Source of the DNA: Thermoproteota archaeon
Lineage (GTDB): Archaea > Thermoproteota > Thermoprotei_A > Sulfolobales > Acidilobaceae
Length of the DNA: 50,967 nt
Direction: 5' to 3'
Assembly (NCBI GenBank): GCA_030549835.1
Contig: JAUQQR010000007.1
Coordinates: forward strand, 1 to 50,967
The position numbers and the translations under genes are program-made. The notes below the pieces were generated by a model. It was not told the origin of the DNA, made no database searches, and saw only the letters and a list, made by a program, of their open reading frames with translations. Below, in pieces: positions 16,711 to 25,650 of this stretch; position 1 is the stretch's first letter; every line of letters starts with the position of its first letter.

Positions 16711-18114
16711 GTGTTTGGTGTGAGTGTTACAGCCTTAGACATAGCTATTATAGTCGGCTACATAACCTTTATGCTTATTATCGGCTTATTATCAGAGAGG
16801 ATAGCTATAAAATCCTTAGATAACTACCTACTAGCTAATAGGCAATTATCATATTTACTCTATGTTCCAGCTATGGCTGCAGTTGTTCTTGGAGGAGCTA
16901 GTACTATAGGGTCTGCTAGGCTAGGGTACCAGTATGGGATATCCGGGTCTTGGATGGTTATAATGATAAGCTTAGGTGTCATAGCCTGCGGCCTTATAGT
17001 AGCTAGGAAAATTATACCATTGAGAATATATACTATGGCTGAGTTTATGGAGAAGAGATATGATAGGACAACTAGGTTTATAGGGGCTATTGTTATTGCT
17101 ACATATACATTAATGATATTTGTTACTCAAATGATAGCTATTGGTACTGTTACGTCAGTAGTCTTAGGTATATCATTTGAAGCTGGAACCCTAATTGGAG
17201 GACTAGTTGTCGTAGCTTACGTAGCTCTCGGCGGTATGTGGTCAGTTACATTAACTGATTTAGTTCAATGGCTTCTCATGACCCTAGGCGTAATCATAAT
17301 CCTACCTATATTTGGGTACCTAGCAGTATCTGGGAAGGGCCTCTCTATCGATATGTTACCTGCAGGTTACCTATCCCCGACGCATATAGGCTACGACATG
17401 ATCCTAACATGGTTTCTACTATTCTTCTTCGGCTTAATGCTAGGTCAGGATATATGGCAGAGAGTTCTAACAGCTAGGGATACTAGAATTGGAGTTAATG
17501 GAACAGTTATAGCTGGAATCTATGGAGTAATATATGCTCTAGCAGCTACATTTATCGGAGCTCTAGCATACTTATACTACGCTGGTGGCTTAGAGAATCC
17601 TAGACTAGCCATGCCTAAGTTAACTGTAGATATTCTACCAGCCGGGCTAGCGGGGCTCATTATTGCAGCAATGTTCGCTGCATTCATGAGCACAGCTGAT
17701 GGAGCATTAATAGCTACATCAACACTAATAGCATATGATATTATAGGAATTCTCAGGAAATTAGAGGAGAGAATAATGACGTACCTCATAGCAGCATTAA
17801 ATGTCGTCCTAGGAGTTCTAGGAATACTACTAGCGATATACATACAAGAAATACTAATAGCCCTAGATATAGCATACTTAATACTATCATCATCCCTATT
17901 CATACCAACAATAATAGGCCTCTACTGGGCTAAGCCATCACCGAGGGCAGCCATAGTAGCCATAATTGGGAGTCTAATAGTAGCAGTTGGATACGCCTTC
18001 TACATAGGGTGGCCAGAGGGATTCGCCGATATAAGGCCAATAGGTTTAGGACTAATGGTAAATGCAGTACTATTCATAGTAGGATCTTACTTATGGCCTA
18101 AAAGTAGCTCCTAA
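16711..18114 (+). CDS. Sodium:solute symporter (SSS family)
   Basis: A 467-residue polytopic membrane protein with about thirteen hydrophobic helices spread over its whole length. The SSS signatures are visible: a glycine-rich GGASTIGSARLGYQYG in the second helix region, YTMAEFMEKRYD after the third, and FMSTADGALIATSTLIAYDI in the eighth, whose Ser residues lie at the conserved Na2 site. Substrates of the family include proline, pantothenate, sugars and ureido compounds, and the sequence alone does not tell which. Its divergent placement 95 bases from the deiminase-carbamoylase operon suggests it imports their substrate. GTG at 16711 is taken as the start because of the TATA box spacing. Confidence 0.88.
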   Translation: MFGVSVTALDIAIIVGYITFMLIIGLLSERIAIKSLDNYLLANRQLSYLLYVPAMAAVVLGGASTIGSARLGYQYGISGSWMVIMISLGVIACGLIVARKIIPLRIYTMAEFMEKRYDRTTRFIGAIVIATYTLMIFVTQMIAIGTVTSVVLGISFEAGTLIGGLVVVAYVALGGMWSVTLTDLVQWLLMTLGVIIILPIFGYLAVSGKGLSIDMLPAGYLSPTHIGYDMILTWFLLFFFGLMLGQDIWQRVLTARDTRIGVNGTVIAGIYGVIYALAATFIGALAYLYYAGGLENPRLAMPKLTVDILPAGLAGLIIAAMFAAFMSTADGALIATSTLIAYDIIGILRKLEERIMTYLIAALNVVLGVLGILLAIYIQEILIALDIAYLILSSSLFIPTIIGLYWAKPSPRAAIVAIIGSLIVAVGYAFYIGWPEGFADIRPIGLGLMVNAVLFIVGSYLWPKSSS

Positions 18115-18158
18115 CCTATATCCCCCTAACATCCTTAATAATCTTATTTTTCATTAAA

Positions 18159-18467
18159 CTAGCATCCTAGAGTTGAACAGTATAACTTACCACCAACTGC
18201 TGGAGGTAGAAAGGCTAATATATCCTCATCCCTAATTCTTACAGATCTCGGATTATCTTCTCTAACTGCTGATCCATTAACTAGTATTACATAGGCGCTT
18301 TTAATCTTACCCTTATCATCGAGTAATACCTTAGACACGCTTATATTCAATTTCCTATCTAGAATCTCAATAAGATCTAGGAGAGTTATCTCGTCAGCTA
18401 TTTTAAGGTTATATTCTTTAATCTTTGTTATTTCATAGAGTTCTCCATAAAATCTGATTTGAACCAT
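18159..18467 (-). CDS. MoaD/ThiS-like ubiquitin-fold protein with a C-terminal extension
   Basis: A 102-residue beta-grasp sulfur carrier. The fold hallmark LAFLPPAVGG near residues 84-93 matches MoaD C termini (FPPxxGG). MoaD proteins normally end at the Gly-Gly so that it can be adenylated and thiocarboxylated; here nine more residues follow, KLYCSTLGC, containing two cysteines. Either the tail is removed to expose Gly-Gly, or the protein acts differently. The reading frame to the TAG is unambiguous. The gene is divergent from the FAD oxidoreductase and near AOR, where MoaD homologues commonly serve tungstopterin synthesis. TTTAAAAACC about 20 bases before the ATG supports a leaderless start. 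A second, normal MoaD is at 25313-25573. Confidence 0.8.
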   Translation of the reverse strand: MVQIRFYGELYEITKIKEYNLKIADEITLLDLIEILDRKLNISVSKVLLDDKGKIKSAYVILVNGSAVREDNPRSVRIRDEDILAFLPPAVGGKLYCSTLGC

Positions 18468-18600
18468 GATATGTACCCAAGGTTTTTAAAGTGAATTAAG
18501 ACCTATATATTCAGACTTGTATGTTCAATAGTATCTATACTAAGTTTAAGGATCCTTTAAATATTAGTTTTGTAACATAAATATTTAGTGGTGTATTATT

Positions 18601-19845
18601 TTGAAGAGTGAAGTCTTAGTAGTTGGCGGAGGAGTTGGAGGTGGAACTGCCGTTACTAGTTTACGTAAAGCTAATCTTAATGTTACCCTCATATCGGTAG
18701 ATTCATTCATATATTCTAAGATGACGTTATCTTATGCTCTAAAGAATAACGTGACTAGTATAGATCCTTACGTGATACTTACCCATGACCAATTAAAGCA
18801 TCTAGGAGTGAGATTTATTAATGACGAAGTAGTATTCATTGACCCAAGTAATCGTGTAGCTGTAACTAGAGGTAATGGTATGTTTGAGTATGATGTCCTA
18901 GTCTTAGCAACTGGTAGTAAAGTTAGTACTCCTAAGATTGAGGGTTTAGAGCTGAGTGGTGTCTATACTTTTATATCATTCAGTGACATGATCAAGTTAA
19001 ACTCTGCCGCTATTCCAGGTAAGAGAGCTGTCATAGTAGGAGCTGGTATGATTGGTCTTCTTATAGCTGATAGTCTTTATAGTAGAGGGTTGAATATAAC
19101 ATTAATAGACATATTACCGTACCCGTTGATGACTGCTGTTGAGGAGTTTATATCTAAGATTATGCTTAATAGGATTAAGGCTAAAGGGATTAAGTTTATA
19201 GGTAATGCTGCTGTAGAGAGAATTGAGGGTAATGGTAAAGTTGAACGTGTAATACTAGCTAGTGGGGAGAAGATACCTGCGGATATAATTATAGTGAGTA
19301 CCGGAGTTACAGCTAATATACCAAGTGGCTTAGAGAGATTAAGAGACGGACCTGGCGGGTCAATATTAACAAATGAATTTCTTAGAACAAGTATACCAGA
19401 TATTTACGCTATAGGAGACTGTGCTAGTAGTATAGACTATATAACCGGGAAACCTGTATATAGGCCTTTGGGTATACTCGCATCCTATGAGGCTAAACTC
19501 TTACCATTAACAATGATGAATATGAGTTATAAAGGATTTATAGCCTACCAGGTAGGGGAGGCTCTAGGCTACTATTTTATAAGGCTAGGATTAAATGGCT
19601 TTGAGTCTAAAAGATTAGGATTAAATTATTCTAAGGCTATAATCGAATATAAGATCCCAGGTGTGGGTGCTCATAGAAGCCTAGTATTATATGAGAAGGG
19701 CTCAAGTAGGATTATAGGATGGCAGAGTATAGGTTCAGCTATGGTATCATATAAGTCTAAGATATTTGAGAATTTGATTAGAGATGGATGTAAACTTGAA
19801 GACATTCAAGAGAAAAATATTAGGATTATAAGTGAGGAACCTTAA
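18601..19845 (+). CDS. FAD/NAD(P)-dependent disulfide oxidoreductase family protein (NADH oxidase-like)
   Basis: A 414-residue two-dinucleotide-domain flavoprotein. The FAD motif VVGGGVGGGTA opens the protein, a second motif VVGAGMIGLLIA near residues 148-159 binds NAD(P), and IYAIGDCA near 263-270 gives the second FAD contact; LATGS at about 100-104 is also conserved. It resembles the NADH oxidase / CoA-disulfide reductase / rubredoxin reductase group. The active cysteine of the NADH oxidase group (SxxxC near residue 42) is not evident; the matching region reads FIYSKMTLSYAL. Start TTG at 18601 with GGTG seven bases upstream. It ends seven bases from the convergent Fe-S gene, so it may link the AOR-ferredoxin pair to NAD(P)H. 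Confidence 0.82.
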   Translation: MKSEVLVVGGGVGGGTAVTSLRKANLNVTLISVDSFIYSKMTLSYALKNNVTSIDPYVILTHDQLKHLGVRFINDEVVFIDPSNRVAVTRGNGMFEYDVLVLATGSKVSTPKIEGLELSGVYTFISFSDMIKLNSAAIPGKRAVIVGAGMIGLLIADSLYSRGLNITLIDILPYPLMTAVEEFISKIMLNRIKAKGIKFIGNAAVERIEGNGKVERVILASGEKIPADIIIVSTGVTANIPSGLERLRDGPGGSILTNEFLRTSIPDIYAIGDCASSIDYITGKPVYRPLGILASYEAKLLPLTMMNMSYKGFIAYQVGEALGYYFIRLGLNGFESKRLGLNYSKAIIEYKIPGVGAHRSLVLYEKGSSRIIGWQSIGSAMVSYKSKIFENLIRDGCKLEDIQEKNIRIISEEP

Positions 19846-19852
19846 ATGTACT

Positions 19853-20368
19853 CTACCCTGGCCTTACGCCAGACCATGTCCTCTTAGAGATATCAGTCCT
19901 AGACTTCAATGATATAGCATATTGATAAGCAAAATCAATGCCTACTTTATCTGCTCTAATAAATCTTAGAGCTCCATAATCACATGCTTTTACACATGCA
20001 GGATCCCCAGCACAAAGATCACACTTTATAACCTTACCGTCACTCCCTAATGTAATAGCTCCATATGGGCAGGCGTATACGCAAGCTTTACAATTTATAC
20101 ATTTCCTATAATCAATTAGCACAGAATTAGTTTTAGGATCTCTATATATAGCGTCTACACCGCAGGCCTCCATACAGGGTGCTGGATCGCAGTGGTAACA
20201 TCCTGTTACTATAAAGTCCCCTGTATCTCTCCATGCGAATACCCTTAACCTAGAATCCCTAGTCCCGTAGTATCCTGTTTTAATATAGTTACATGCTAGA
20301 ACACATCTCTCACAACCTGTGCATTTGCCTGAATCAAATTCTAGGACATAATAGCTCACTCCTACCAC
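19853..20368 (-). CDS. Four-cluster [4Fe-4S] ferredoxin subunit for AOR
   Basis: A 171-residue electron-transfer protein of the DmsB/HycB type. Four cysteine groups can be read in order: CTGCERCVLAC, CYHCDPAPCMEAC, CINCKACVYAC and CDLCAGDPACVKAC, enough for four [4Fe-4S] clusters. No signal peptide is seen, so it acts in the cytoplasm. It lies immediately downstream of the AOR gene (four bases between), the arrangement known for AOR enzymes that carry a dedicated polyferredoxin. It probably takes electrons from the tungsten site and passes them to ferredoxin or to the flavoprotein encoded next door. Confidence 0.9.
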   Translation of the reverse strand: MVGVSYYVLEFDSGKCTGCERCVLACNYIKTGYYGTRDSRLRVFAWRDTGDFIVTGCYHCDPAPCMEACGVDAIYRDPKTNSVLIDYRKCINCKACVYACPYGAITLGSDGKVIKCDLCAGDPACVKACDYGALRFIRADKVGIDFAYQYAISLKSRTDISKRTWSGVRPG

Positions 20369-20371
20369 CTC

Positions 20372-22249
20372 CTACCATGTGACATGCTTTAATACTCCCT
20401 CATCTACGCCAACTCTCTTTAATGTATCAATTGTAGGTCTCCCCTCTGCATCCCATCCTCTTATTTCATAGTATTCTCTCTTCATCTTTTCAAACCATTC
20501 TCTAGGTAATACTCTGCCTTTAGTTGGGCCTGAGACGTGGGGATCTTCATGTATTCTAGGTGGTAGAATATCGTCTTTCGCCGTCATCCCTTCTCTTACA
20601 TTAAATACTCGTATTAGATTAACTATTCTTTCACCAGCTAGCTCAAAGCCCTTAACATCCTTATATTCTTCGAAACCTGTTACAGCATATATTAGTAGAC
20701 CTAACCTCTCATTATCCCAGCAACAGAAGTCGCATACTCCTGCAGCGAATTTAGCTGCATACTGGTGTTCTTGCTGTACTACTATTATAGCCTTATTATC
20801 TGGACTCCACCTCTCAATTGCTATAGGCTTAGCTCCGAGCCAGTATCTACCTAGGACTTCTGGGCCTATAGGCCATGACCTAAGATGGTCTCCTCCCCTA
20901 TCTGCAACAGCATAGGATAATCCCATTGCTGGAGCAGCTCTAGGATCATATGCTGGAAGCTCTAATCCTTTAACATGGACAGCATACCTACAGGAGTCTC
21001 TACCAATTCTCTCACACGCTCTCCTAGTACCCTCAGCAAGTATATCGGCTAATGGCGTCTTCCTATAAGCTATGGCTTCAGTTAATACTACATATGCTTC
21101 ATCATTCCCAAATCTCAAGTCTAAGCCCCCAGTCTCCTCTATTGATATAATCCCCCTCTCATAAAGCTCAGTAGCCCATCCTAGGACTCCTCCTAAACTT
21201 ATAGTATCTAGGCCGAGCTCATCAGCTAAATAGTTAAGCTTAGCTAGAGCACCTATATCACCTATACCTAGGTTTGATCCTAGTAATGATGCAGTCTCAT
21301 ACTCTGGACCTTCAGTGAGGGTTCCAGCATACTTACCACTCGTTATTAATATTACATTATGGCAACCGATTGGACATTGCCTACATGCTGCTCTCTTTAC
21401 TCTAACTCTCGCTACTGCTAGAGCATCTATACCACTCCATAACTCAAAACTCCCAGTCTGGAAGTTTCTTGTCGGTAGGGCTCCTGCCTCATTAGTAAAC
21501 CAGCCTAATGATATACTACCCCATTTAATACCAAACTCTGCCTCTGGATTCTTGAATATATCTTTCTCTTCCATCTCCTCAACAATATTCTCAAATTCTC
21601 TTGGTAAAGCTACCTCAACTCTACCAGAGCCTCTTACAGCTATAGCTTTTAAGTTCTTAGACCCCATAACAGCTCCAGCACCGCCACGGCCATGCTGTCT
21701 GCCTTCAGAGTCTATAATAGCGTACTTAACTAGTTTTTCTCCAGCAGGACCTATGCTTAGAACTTTAACTTGAGGATCTCCAAGCTCCTCTTTTATAGCC
21801 CTCCTTGTATCACTAATTCTTAGACCCCATAGGTGATTAGCTCTCCTAAACTCAATCTTACCATCTTCAATATAGAGGTATAATGGCTTATCAGCTTTCC
21901 CCGATATAATTACCCCATCAAAACCAGCATACTTCAACTCTACACCAACAGCTCCACCACTATGAGTATCAAGCCAGTAGCCTGTTAATGGAGACTTAGT
22001 AACTATAGGGTACTTAGGGGATGCTGGAGCAGCTGTCCCATTAGCAGGACATGTCATAACTACTAGTAAATTATCTGGAGATAAAGGATCAACCCCCCTA
22101 GGTAAATAGTCTAGAAGATACCTAGCAGCTATACCCTTACCACCAATATAAAGCCTAGCATAAGTCATATTCAAAGGCTCAACATGATATTTCTGTTTTG
22201 ATAAATCTATAAAGGCAATTCTGCCAACATAGCCTCCAGGCAAAAACAT
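20372..22249 (-). CDS. aor: Tungsten aldehyde:ferredoxin oxidoreductase
   Basis: Oxidises aldehydes to carboxylic acids at a tungsten bis-pterin centre. About 625 residues from ATG 22249. Characteristic segments: PGGYVGRIAFIDLS at the N terminus, the pterin-contacting RGGAGAVMGSKNLKAIAVRG, CRQCPIGC with three of the cluster cysteines and the later CDFCCWDN with the fourth, and GLDTISLGGVLGWATELYERG. A longer frame back to 22318 exists but contains the TATA box, so I reject it. GAGGTG abuts the ATG and lies six bases before TTG 22243, so TTG 22243 is an equally good start (MPGGYVG). Downstream ferredoxin and surrounding FdhD, MoeA and MoaD genes complete the cofactor and electron-transfer context. 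Confidence 0.93.
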   Translation of the reverse strand: MFLPGGYVGRIAFIDLSKQKYHVEPLNMTYARLYIGGKGIAARYLLDYLPRGVDPLSPDNLLVVMTCPANGTAAPASPKYPIVTKSPLTGYWLDTHSGGAVGVELKYAGFDGVIISGKADKPLYLYIEDGKIEFRRANHLWGLRISDTRRAIKEELGDPQVKVLSIGPAGEKLVKYAIIDSEGRQHGRGGAGAVMGSKNLKAIAVRGSGRVEVALPREFENIVEEMEEKDIFKNPEAEFGIKWGSISLGWFTNEAGALPTRNFQTGSFELWSGIDALAVARVRVKRAACRQCPIGCHNVILITSGKYAGTLTEGPEYETASLLGSNLGIGDIGALAKLNYLADELGLDTISLGGVLGWATELYERGIISIEETGGLDLRFGNDEAYVVLTEAIAYRKTPLADILAEGTRRACERIGRDSCRYAVHVKGLELPAYDPRAAPAMGLSYAVADRGGDHLRSWPIGPEVLGRYWLGAKPIAIERWSPDNKAIIVVQQEHQYAAKFAAGVCDFCCWDNERLGLLIYAVTGFEEYKDVKGFELAGERIVNLIRVFNVREGMTAKDDILPPRIHEDPHVSGPTKGRVLPREWFEKMKREYYEIRGWDAEGRPTIDTLKRVGVDEGVLKHVTW

Positions 22250-22277
22250 CACCTCACATATAAAAATTTCCATAAGG

Positions 22278-22290
22278 TTATATATAAATC
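22278..22290 (-). promoter_or_regulatory. TATA box for the AOR operon
   Basis: GATTTATATATAA (minus strand) lies 29-41 bases before ATG 22249. Its position inside the longer upstream frame argues that translation starts at 22249 or 22243 and not at 22318. Confidence 0.55.
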
Positions 22291-22374
22291 TTTCACAACA
22301 ATCCCCTATAGCTCCCACTAATTACAACTACAGTATAAACTTTAAATCTCTCGAGTAACTAGCTATACGTGGAG

Positions 22375-22475
<101 letters not shown>

Positions 22476-22592
22476 CATGTATACTGGGCTCCTAACTTAG
22501 TCGAAGACTTTGGCTATTTTATTGGTGGTGTCTATAGTATCATTATTTCTTAATTAGTCTCTCTTCTACTTCTTCATTTTGGTGAAGTTTGT

Positions 22593-23306
22593 TTGAGTTT
22601 TAGTGTTTTTGAGGTTTTGGCTGAGTTTAGAGTTGAGGATGGTATTGTTATGCCTGTTGATGGTGTTTATAGTGTTTATGTTAATGGTTCTTATGTCTCT
22701 AGTCTTGTTATGAGTCCATGTTATGTTAGTGAGGCTGTTATTGGTTTTCTTGTTGGGTCTGGTGTTGTTAGTTCTCTTAGTGATATTATTGGTGTTAGTA
22801 TTGGTGATGGTAATGTTGATGTTTCTTGTAAGGGTCCTGTTAGGCCTGTTAGGCTTTATGTTGATGATTGTGTTGGGTTTATTGAGAGTGGTGGGTTTGT
22901 TAAGTCTAGGGTTAGGGTTGATAGGGGTTTAGTTGAGGGGGTTGTTAGCGATTTTATGTCTAGGCTTGATAGGTTTCATGGTGTTCAGGCTACTGGACTA
23001 TATGATTTAAGCTCTAATAATGCTGTCATTGCTTTCGATGTTAGTAGGTTTATGTCTATAGCTAAAGCTTTAGGTTATGCTCTAACTAGGGGGTTTAGTT
23101 TGGATAAGTCTATAGCTGTAGCTTCTGGTAGGGTCTCTGGAGACTTGGTATCTATGATTGCTAGGCTTGGGATCCCCATACTTGTAGGCTTTAAGAGTAT
23201 ACTATATAGTGGTTTTAAATACTCTATACTCCTAGGTGTGACCCTCATCTTATACAGGGGTGGAGAGTTGAGGATACTATCTTACCCTGAGAGGATCTCT
23301 ATGTGA
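22593..23306 (+). CDS. fdhD: FdhD-like sulfurtransferase
   Basis: FdhD delivers sulfur to the metal of molybdenum/tungsten bis-pterin enzymes. The 237-residue protein shows the family core: FHGVQATGLYD near 122-132 (the H.AGL. motif), DVSRFMSIAKALGYAL, and SGRVSGDLVSMIARLGIPIL near 177-196. The flexible CxxC loop that carries sulfur in E. coli FdhD is reduced to a single cysteine in the matching place (CVGF near 93-96), so the sulfur-transfer step may differ. Start TTG 22593 with GGTGA seven bases upstream. The first 110 codons are extremely T/G-rich, with nearly every Val as GTT; the last third is not. It is followed nine bases later by moeA; no formate dehydrogenase is in the window, so the client may be AOR. 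Confidence 0.8.
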   Translation: MSFSVFEVLAEFRVEDGIVMPVDGVYSVYVNGSYVSSLVMSPCYVSEAVIGFLVGSGVVSSLSDIIGVSIGDGNVDVSCKGPVRPVRLYVDDCVGFIESGGFVKSRVRVDRGLVEGVVSDFMSRLDRFHGVQATGLYDLSSNNAVIAFDVSRFMSIAKALGYALTRGFSLDKSIAVASGRVSGDLVSMIARLGIPILVGFKSILYSGFKYSILLGVTLILYRGGELRILSYPERISM

Positions 23307-23315
23307 GGTGTTATT

Positions 23316-25286
23316 ATGGTAAAGGATAGAGTAATATATCATGAACTATATACGCCTGAGGATGCTATAGCTAAGATTATGAAGTATACTAGTATTAATC
23401 CCCTAGGCGTTGAGACTGTAGAGTTACCCTTAGCCTATGGTAGGGTTCTAGCAGAAGATATATATGCACCTATAGATGTTCCACACTTTGATAGATCAAC
23501 TGTGGATGGGTATGCTGTTAGAGCAGAGGATACTTTTGGTGCAGATGAGCTCTTTCCATTAGAGCTTAGAGTAATAGGCTCTATAAGCCCTGGTGTGGGT
23601 AACCTACCAGTTATTAGCCGTGGTGAGGCTGTAGAGATCTCAACTGGGGCACCGATACCTTCTGGGGCGAATGCTGTAGTTATGGTTGAGTATACTAAGA
23701 GAGCTGAGGATAGAGTCATAGTATATAAGTCTGTTGTCCCAGGAGAGAATATTGTTAATACAGGCTCAGATATCTCTGCTGGAGAACTCGTATTGAGGAG
23801 GTGTACTACTCTTAGAGAGAGGGAGATTGGAGTTTTAGCAGCTTTAGGTATAAGGAGTGTTAAGGTCTATAGGAAGCCTCGAGTAGCCGTAATATCTACT
23901 GGGGATGAGCTAGTGGAGCCTGGTGGTAGTATAGGACTAGGTATGATATATGATATTAATAGTTATACTATAGCTAGCTCGCTAGCCAGTATCGGGGCTG
24001 ATCCACATATTATTGGTATTGTTAGAGATGACTTAGATAGTATGCTTAGAGTTATTAGTGAAGCTGAGAGGGAGTACGATGTAGTAATAGTGTCTGGAGG
24101 TACTTCTGCAGGGCCAACAGATATAGTCTATAGAGTCTTCAGAGAGATGGGACCGCCAGGAGTAGTAGTTCATGGTCTTAAAGTTAAGCCAGGTAAGCCT
24201 ACAGTTATAGCGTTATCTAGGAGTGGTAAGCTCTTAGTAGGCTTACCGGGCTATCCTAGCTCTGCACTCATGATATTTAATATTATAGTTAAGCCGTTAC
24301 TATCTAGGATGCTCTGTCTATCATATTATGAGCCTAAAGTTAAGGCTAGGTTGTCAGTTAGAGTTGAGGGGGCTAGAGGTAGGAGGGGGTTATATCCTGT
24401 TATCCTAGTAGATACAGGTGAGTATATAGCTGCATATCCCCAGTCAGCAGAGTCTGGTGCCATTAAGGTTTTAGCTTACTCTGACGGGTTTATAGTTGTA
24501 CCTGAGAGTGTAGAGTATATCCCTGAAGGTGAGATTGTAGATGTTACACTCTTCTCTAGCGAGTATAGGCCTGCAGACCTCTACATAGTTGGGAGCCACG
24601 ATATAGGTATTGATAGGCTCATACCACATCTAGGATTAAATGTTAAGGTTATAAATGTCGGGTCTCTTGAAGGCCTTAAATCAGCTTCTAGAGGTGAGGC
24701 TGACATAGCTGGAGTACACTTAGTAGATGATGAAACCGGAGAGTACAATGTACCATTCATAGTCAAGTATAATGTTAAGGATATAGTAGTAGTGAGGGGT
24801 TATATGAGAGAGCAGGGTCTCATAGTAGCTAGAGGTAACCCTCACAGAGTATCAGGTATAGAGGATATAGCTAGTAAGAGGTTAAGACTAGTTAATAGGA
24901 ATAGAGGATCTGGAACTAGATTCCTACTAGATATGAAGCTTAAAGAGCTATCTAGGAAGATAGGAGTAGCATTCGAGGATTTCATAGCCAGAATTGAGGG
25001 ATACTACTATGAGGTTAGAACACATACAGCAGTTGCAGCAGCTATAGCCCAGGGTAAAGCTGATATAGGTTTAGGTATTAGGGTTGCAGCAGAGATATAC
25101 AACCTAGACTTTATAAGTCTAGGTTGGGAGAACTACGACTTCGTAATCCCTAAGAGTAAGCTACAGAAAGAGCCTGTGAGGAGATTCCTCAAAGCTCTCA
25201 AGAGTAGTGAGCTTAGAGTAGAATTAGAGAATCTTAAGGGTTATAGGGTGCTAAGTGAGACTGGCGAAGTTATATGGGAGAGTTAG
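23316..25286 (+). CDS. moeA: MoeA-like molybdopterin metal insertase fused to a periplasmic-binding-protein-like domain
   Basis: A 656-residue two-domain protein. Residues 1 to about 400 are MoeA, which inserts molybdate or tungstate into adenylylated pterin: APIDVPHFDRSTVDGYAVRAEDT near 47-70, STGAPIPSGANAVVMVEY near 107-124, STGDEL near 200, and the MPT-binding SGGTSAGPTD near 263-272 with KVKPGKPT and GLPGYPSSA. Residues from about 415 to 650 form a PBP-like/LysR-substrate-like domain (DLYIVGSHDIGIDRLIPHL, RNRGSGTRFLLD, AAAIAQGKADIGLG) found fused to archaeal MoeA and thought to sense or hold the oxyanion. It follows fdhD in an operon and sits in the tungsten-cofactor cluster. Confidence 0.92.
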   Translation: MVKDRVIYHELYTPEDAIAKIMKYTSINPLGVETVELPLAYGRVLAEDIYAPIDVPHFDRSTVDGYAVRAEDTFGADELFPLELRVIGSISPGVGNLPVISRGEAVEISTGAPIPSGANAVVMVEYTKRAEDRVIVYKSVVPGENIVNTGSDISAGELVLRRCTTLREREIGVLAALGIRSVKVYRKPRVAVISTGDELVEPGGSIGLGMIYDINSYTIASSLASIGADPHIIGIVRDDLDSMLRVISEAEREYDVVIVSGGTSAGPTDIVYRVFREMGPPGVVVHGLKVKPGKPTVIALSRSGKLLVGLPGYPSSALMIFNIIVKPLLSRMLCLSYYEPKVKARLSVRVEGARGRRGLYPVILVDTGEYIAAYPQSAESGAIKVLAYSDGFIVVPESVEYIPEGEIVDVTLFSSEYRPADLYIVGSHDIGIDRLIPHLGLNVKVINVGSLEGLKSASRGEADIAGVHLVDDETGEYNVPFIVKYNVKDIVVVRGYMREQGLIVARGNPHRVSGIEDIASKRLRLVNRNRGSGTRFLLDMKLKELSRKIGVAFEDFIARIEGYYYEVRTHTAVAAAIAQGKADIGLGIRVAAEIYNLDFISLGWENYDFVIPKSKLQKEPVRRFLKALKSSELRVELENLKGYRVLSETGEVIWES

Positions 25287-25312
25287 GCTAATATATGTTA
25301 ACCGCTCTCAAT

Positions 25313-25573
25313 TCATCCCCCAGCTGCTGGCGGGAATATATCTATCACATCATTATCTCTTACTACTGTATCTAGCTCTTTAATCAGTCTAATATTATGA
25401 CCATTTATTAGTATAGTGTAAAAGTCTAGTCCTCTCTCCTGTATCTGAGCCCAGAGGTCTTTAATATTAGAGAGTAGATTACCTACTGTAGTCTCACCCT
25501 CTATATTAACATCTAGACTACTCCAGCCTAGAGCTTCTCTTAGAGTAGCATATACTCTAATTTTTACAGCCAA
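25313..25573 (-). CDS. moaD: MoaD-family sulfur carrier with canonical Gly-Gly end
   Basis: An 86-residue beta-grasp protein that ends exactly at the FPPAAGG tail required for thiocarboxylate formation. It supplies sulfur to MPT synthase for molybdopterin/tungstopterin, and archaeal members can also act as SAMP-like modifiers. It is convergent with moeA, 26 bases away. Comparison with the extended paralogue at 18159-18467 makes the tail of that protein stand out. No MoaE, MoaA or MoaC is in the window. Confidence 0.88.
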   Translation of the reverse strand: MAVKIRVYATLREALGWSSLDVNIEGETTVGNLLSNIKDLWAQIQERGLDFYTILINGHNIRLIKELDTVVRDNDVIDIFPPAAGG

Positions 25574-25650
25574 CTTAGCCCCTAAAATACTAAATAAATC
25601 TTAAAGTAAATATATTTTAGAAATTAAAGCTTATTTATAACTACTAACCA

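Noticed and set aside
22250-22318. Longer AOR start at 22318
   Set aside because: The extension holds the probable TATA box, adds a segment unlike AOR N termini, and GAGGTG sits right at 22249/22243.
22723-22932. Leu/Val-rich plus-strand frame overlapping fdhD
   Set aside because: It is a by-product of the T/G-rich codons of fdhD in another frame; it has no RBS or family features.
22593-22950. T/G-rich fdhD 5' half as a recently transferred segment
   Set aside because: The same direction of drift occurs to a lesser degree in many neighbouring genes on both strands, so it is better described as an intragenic gradient.
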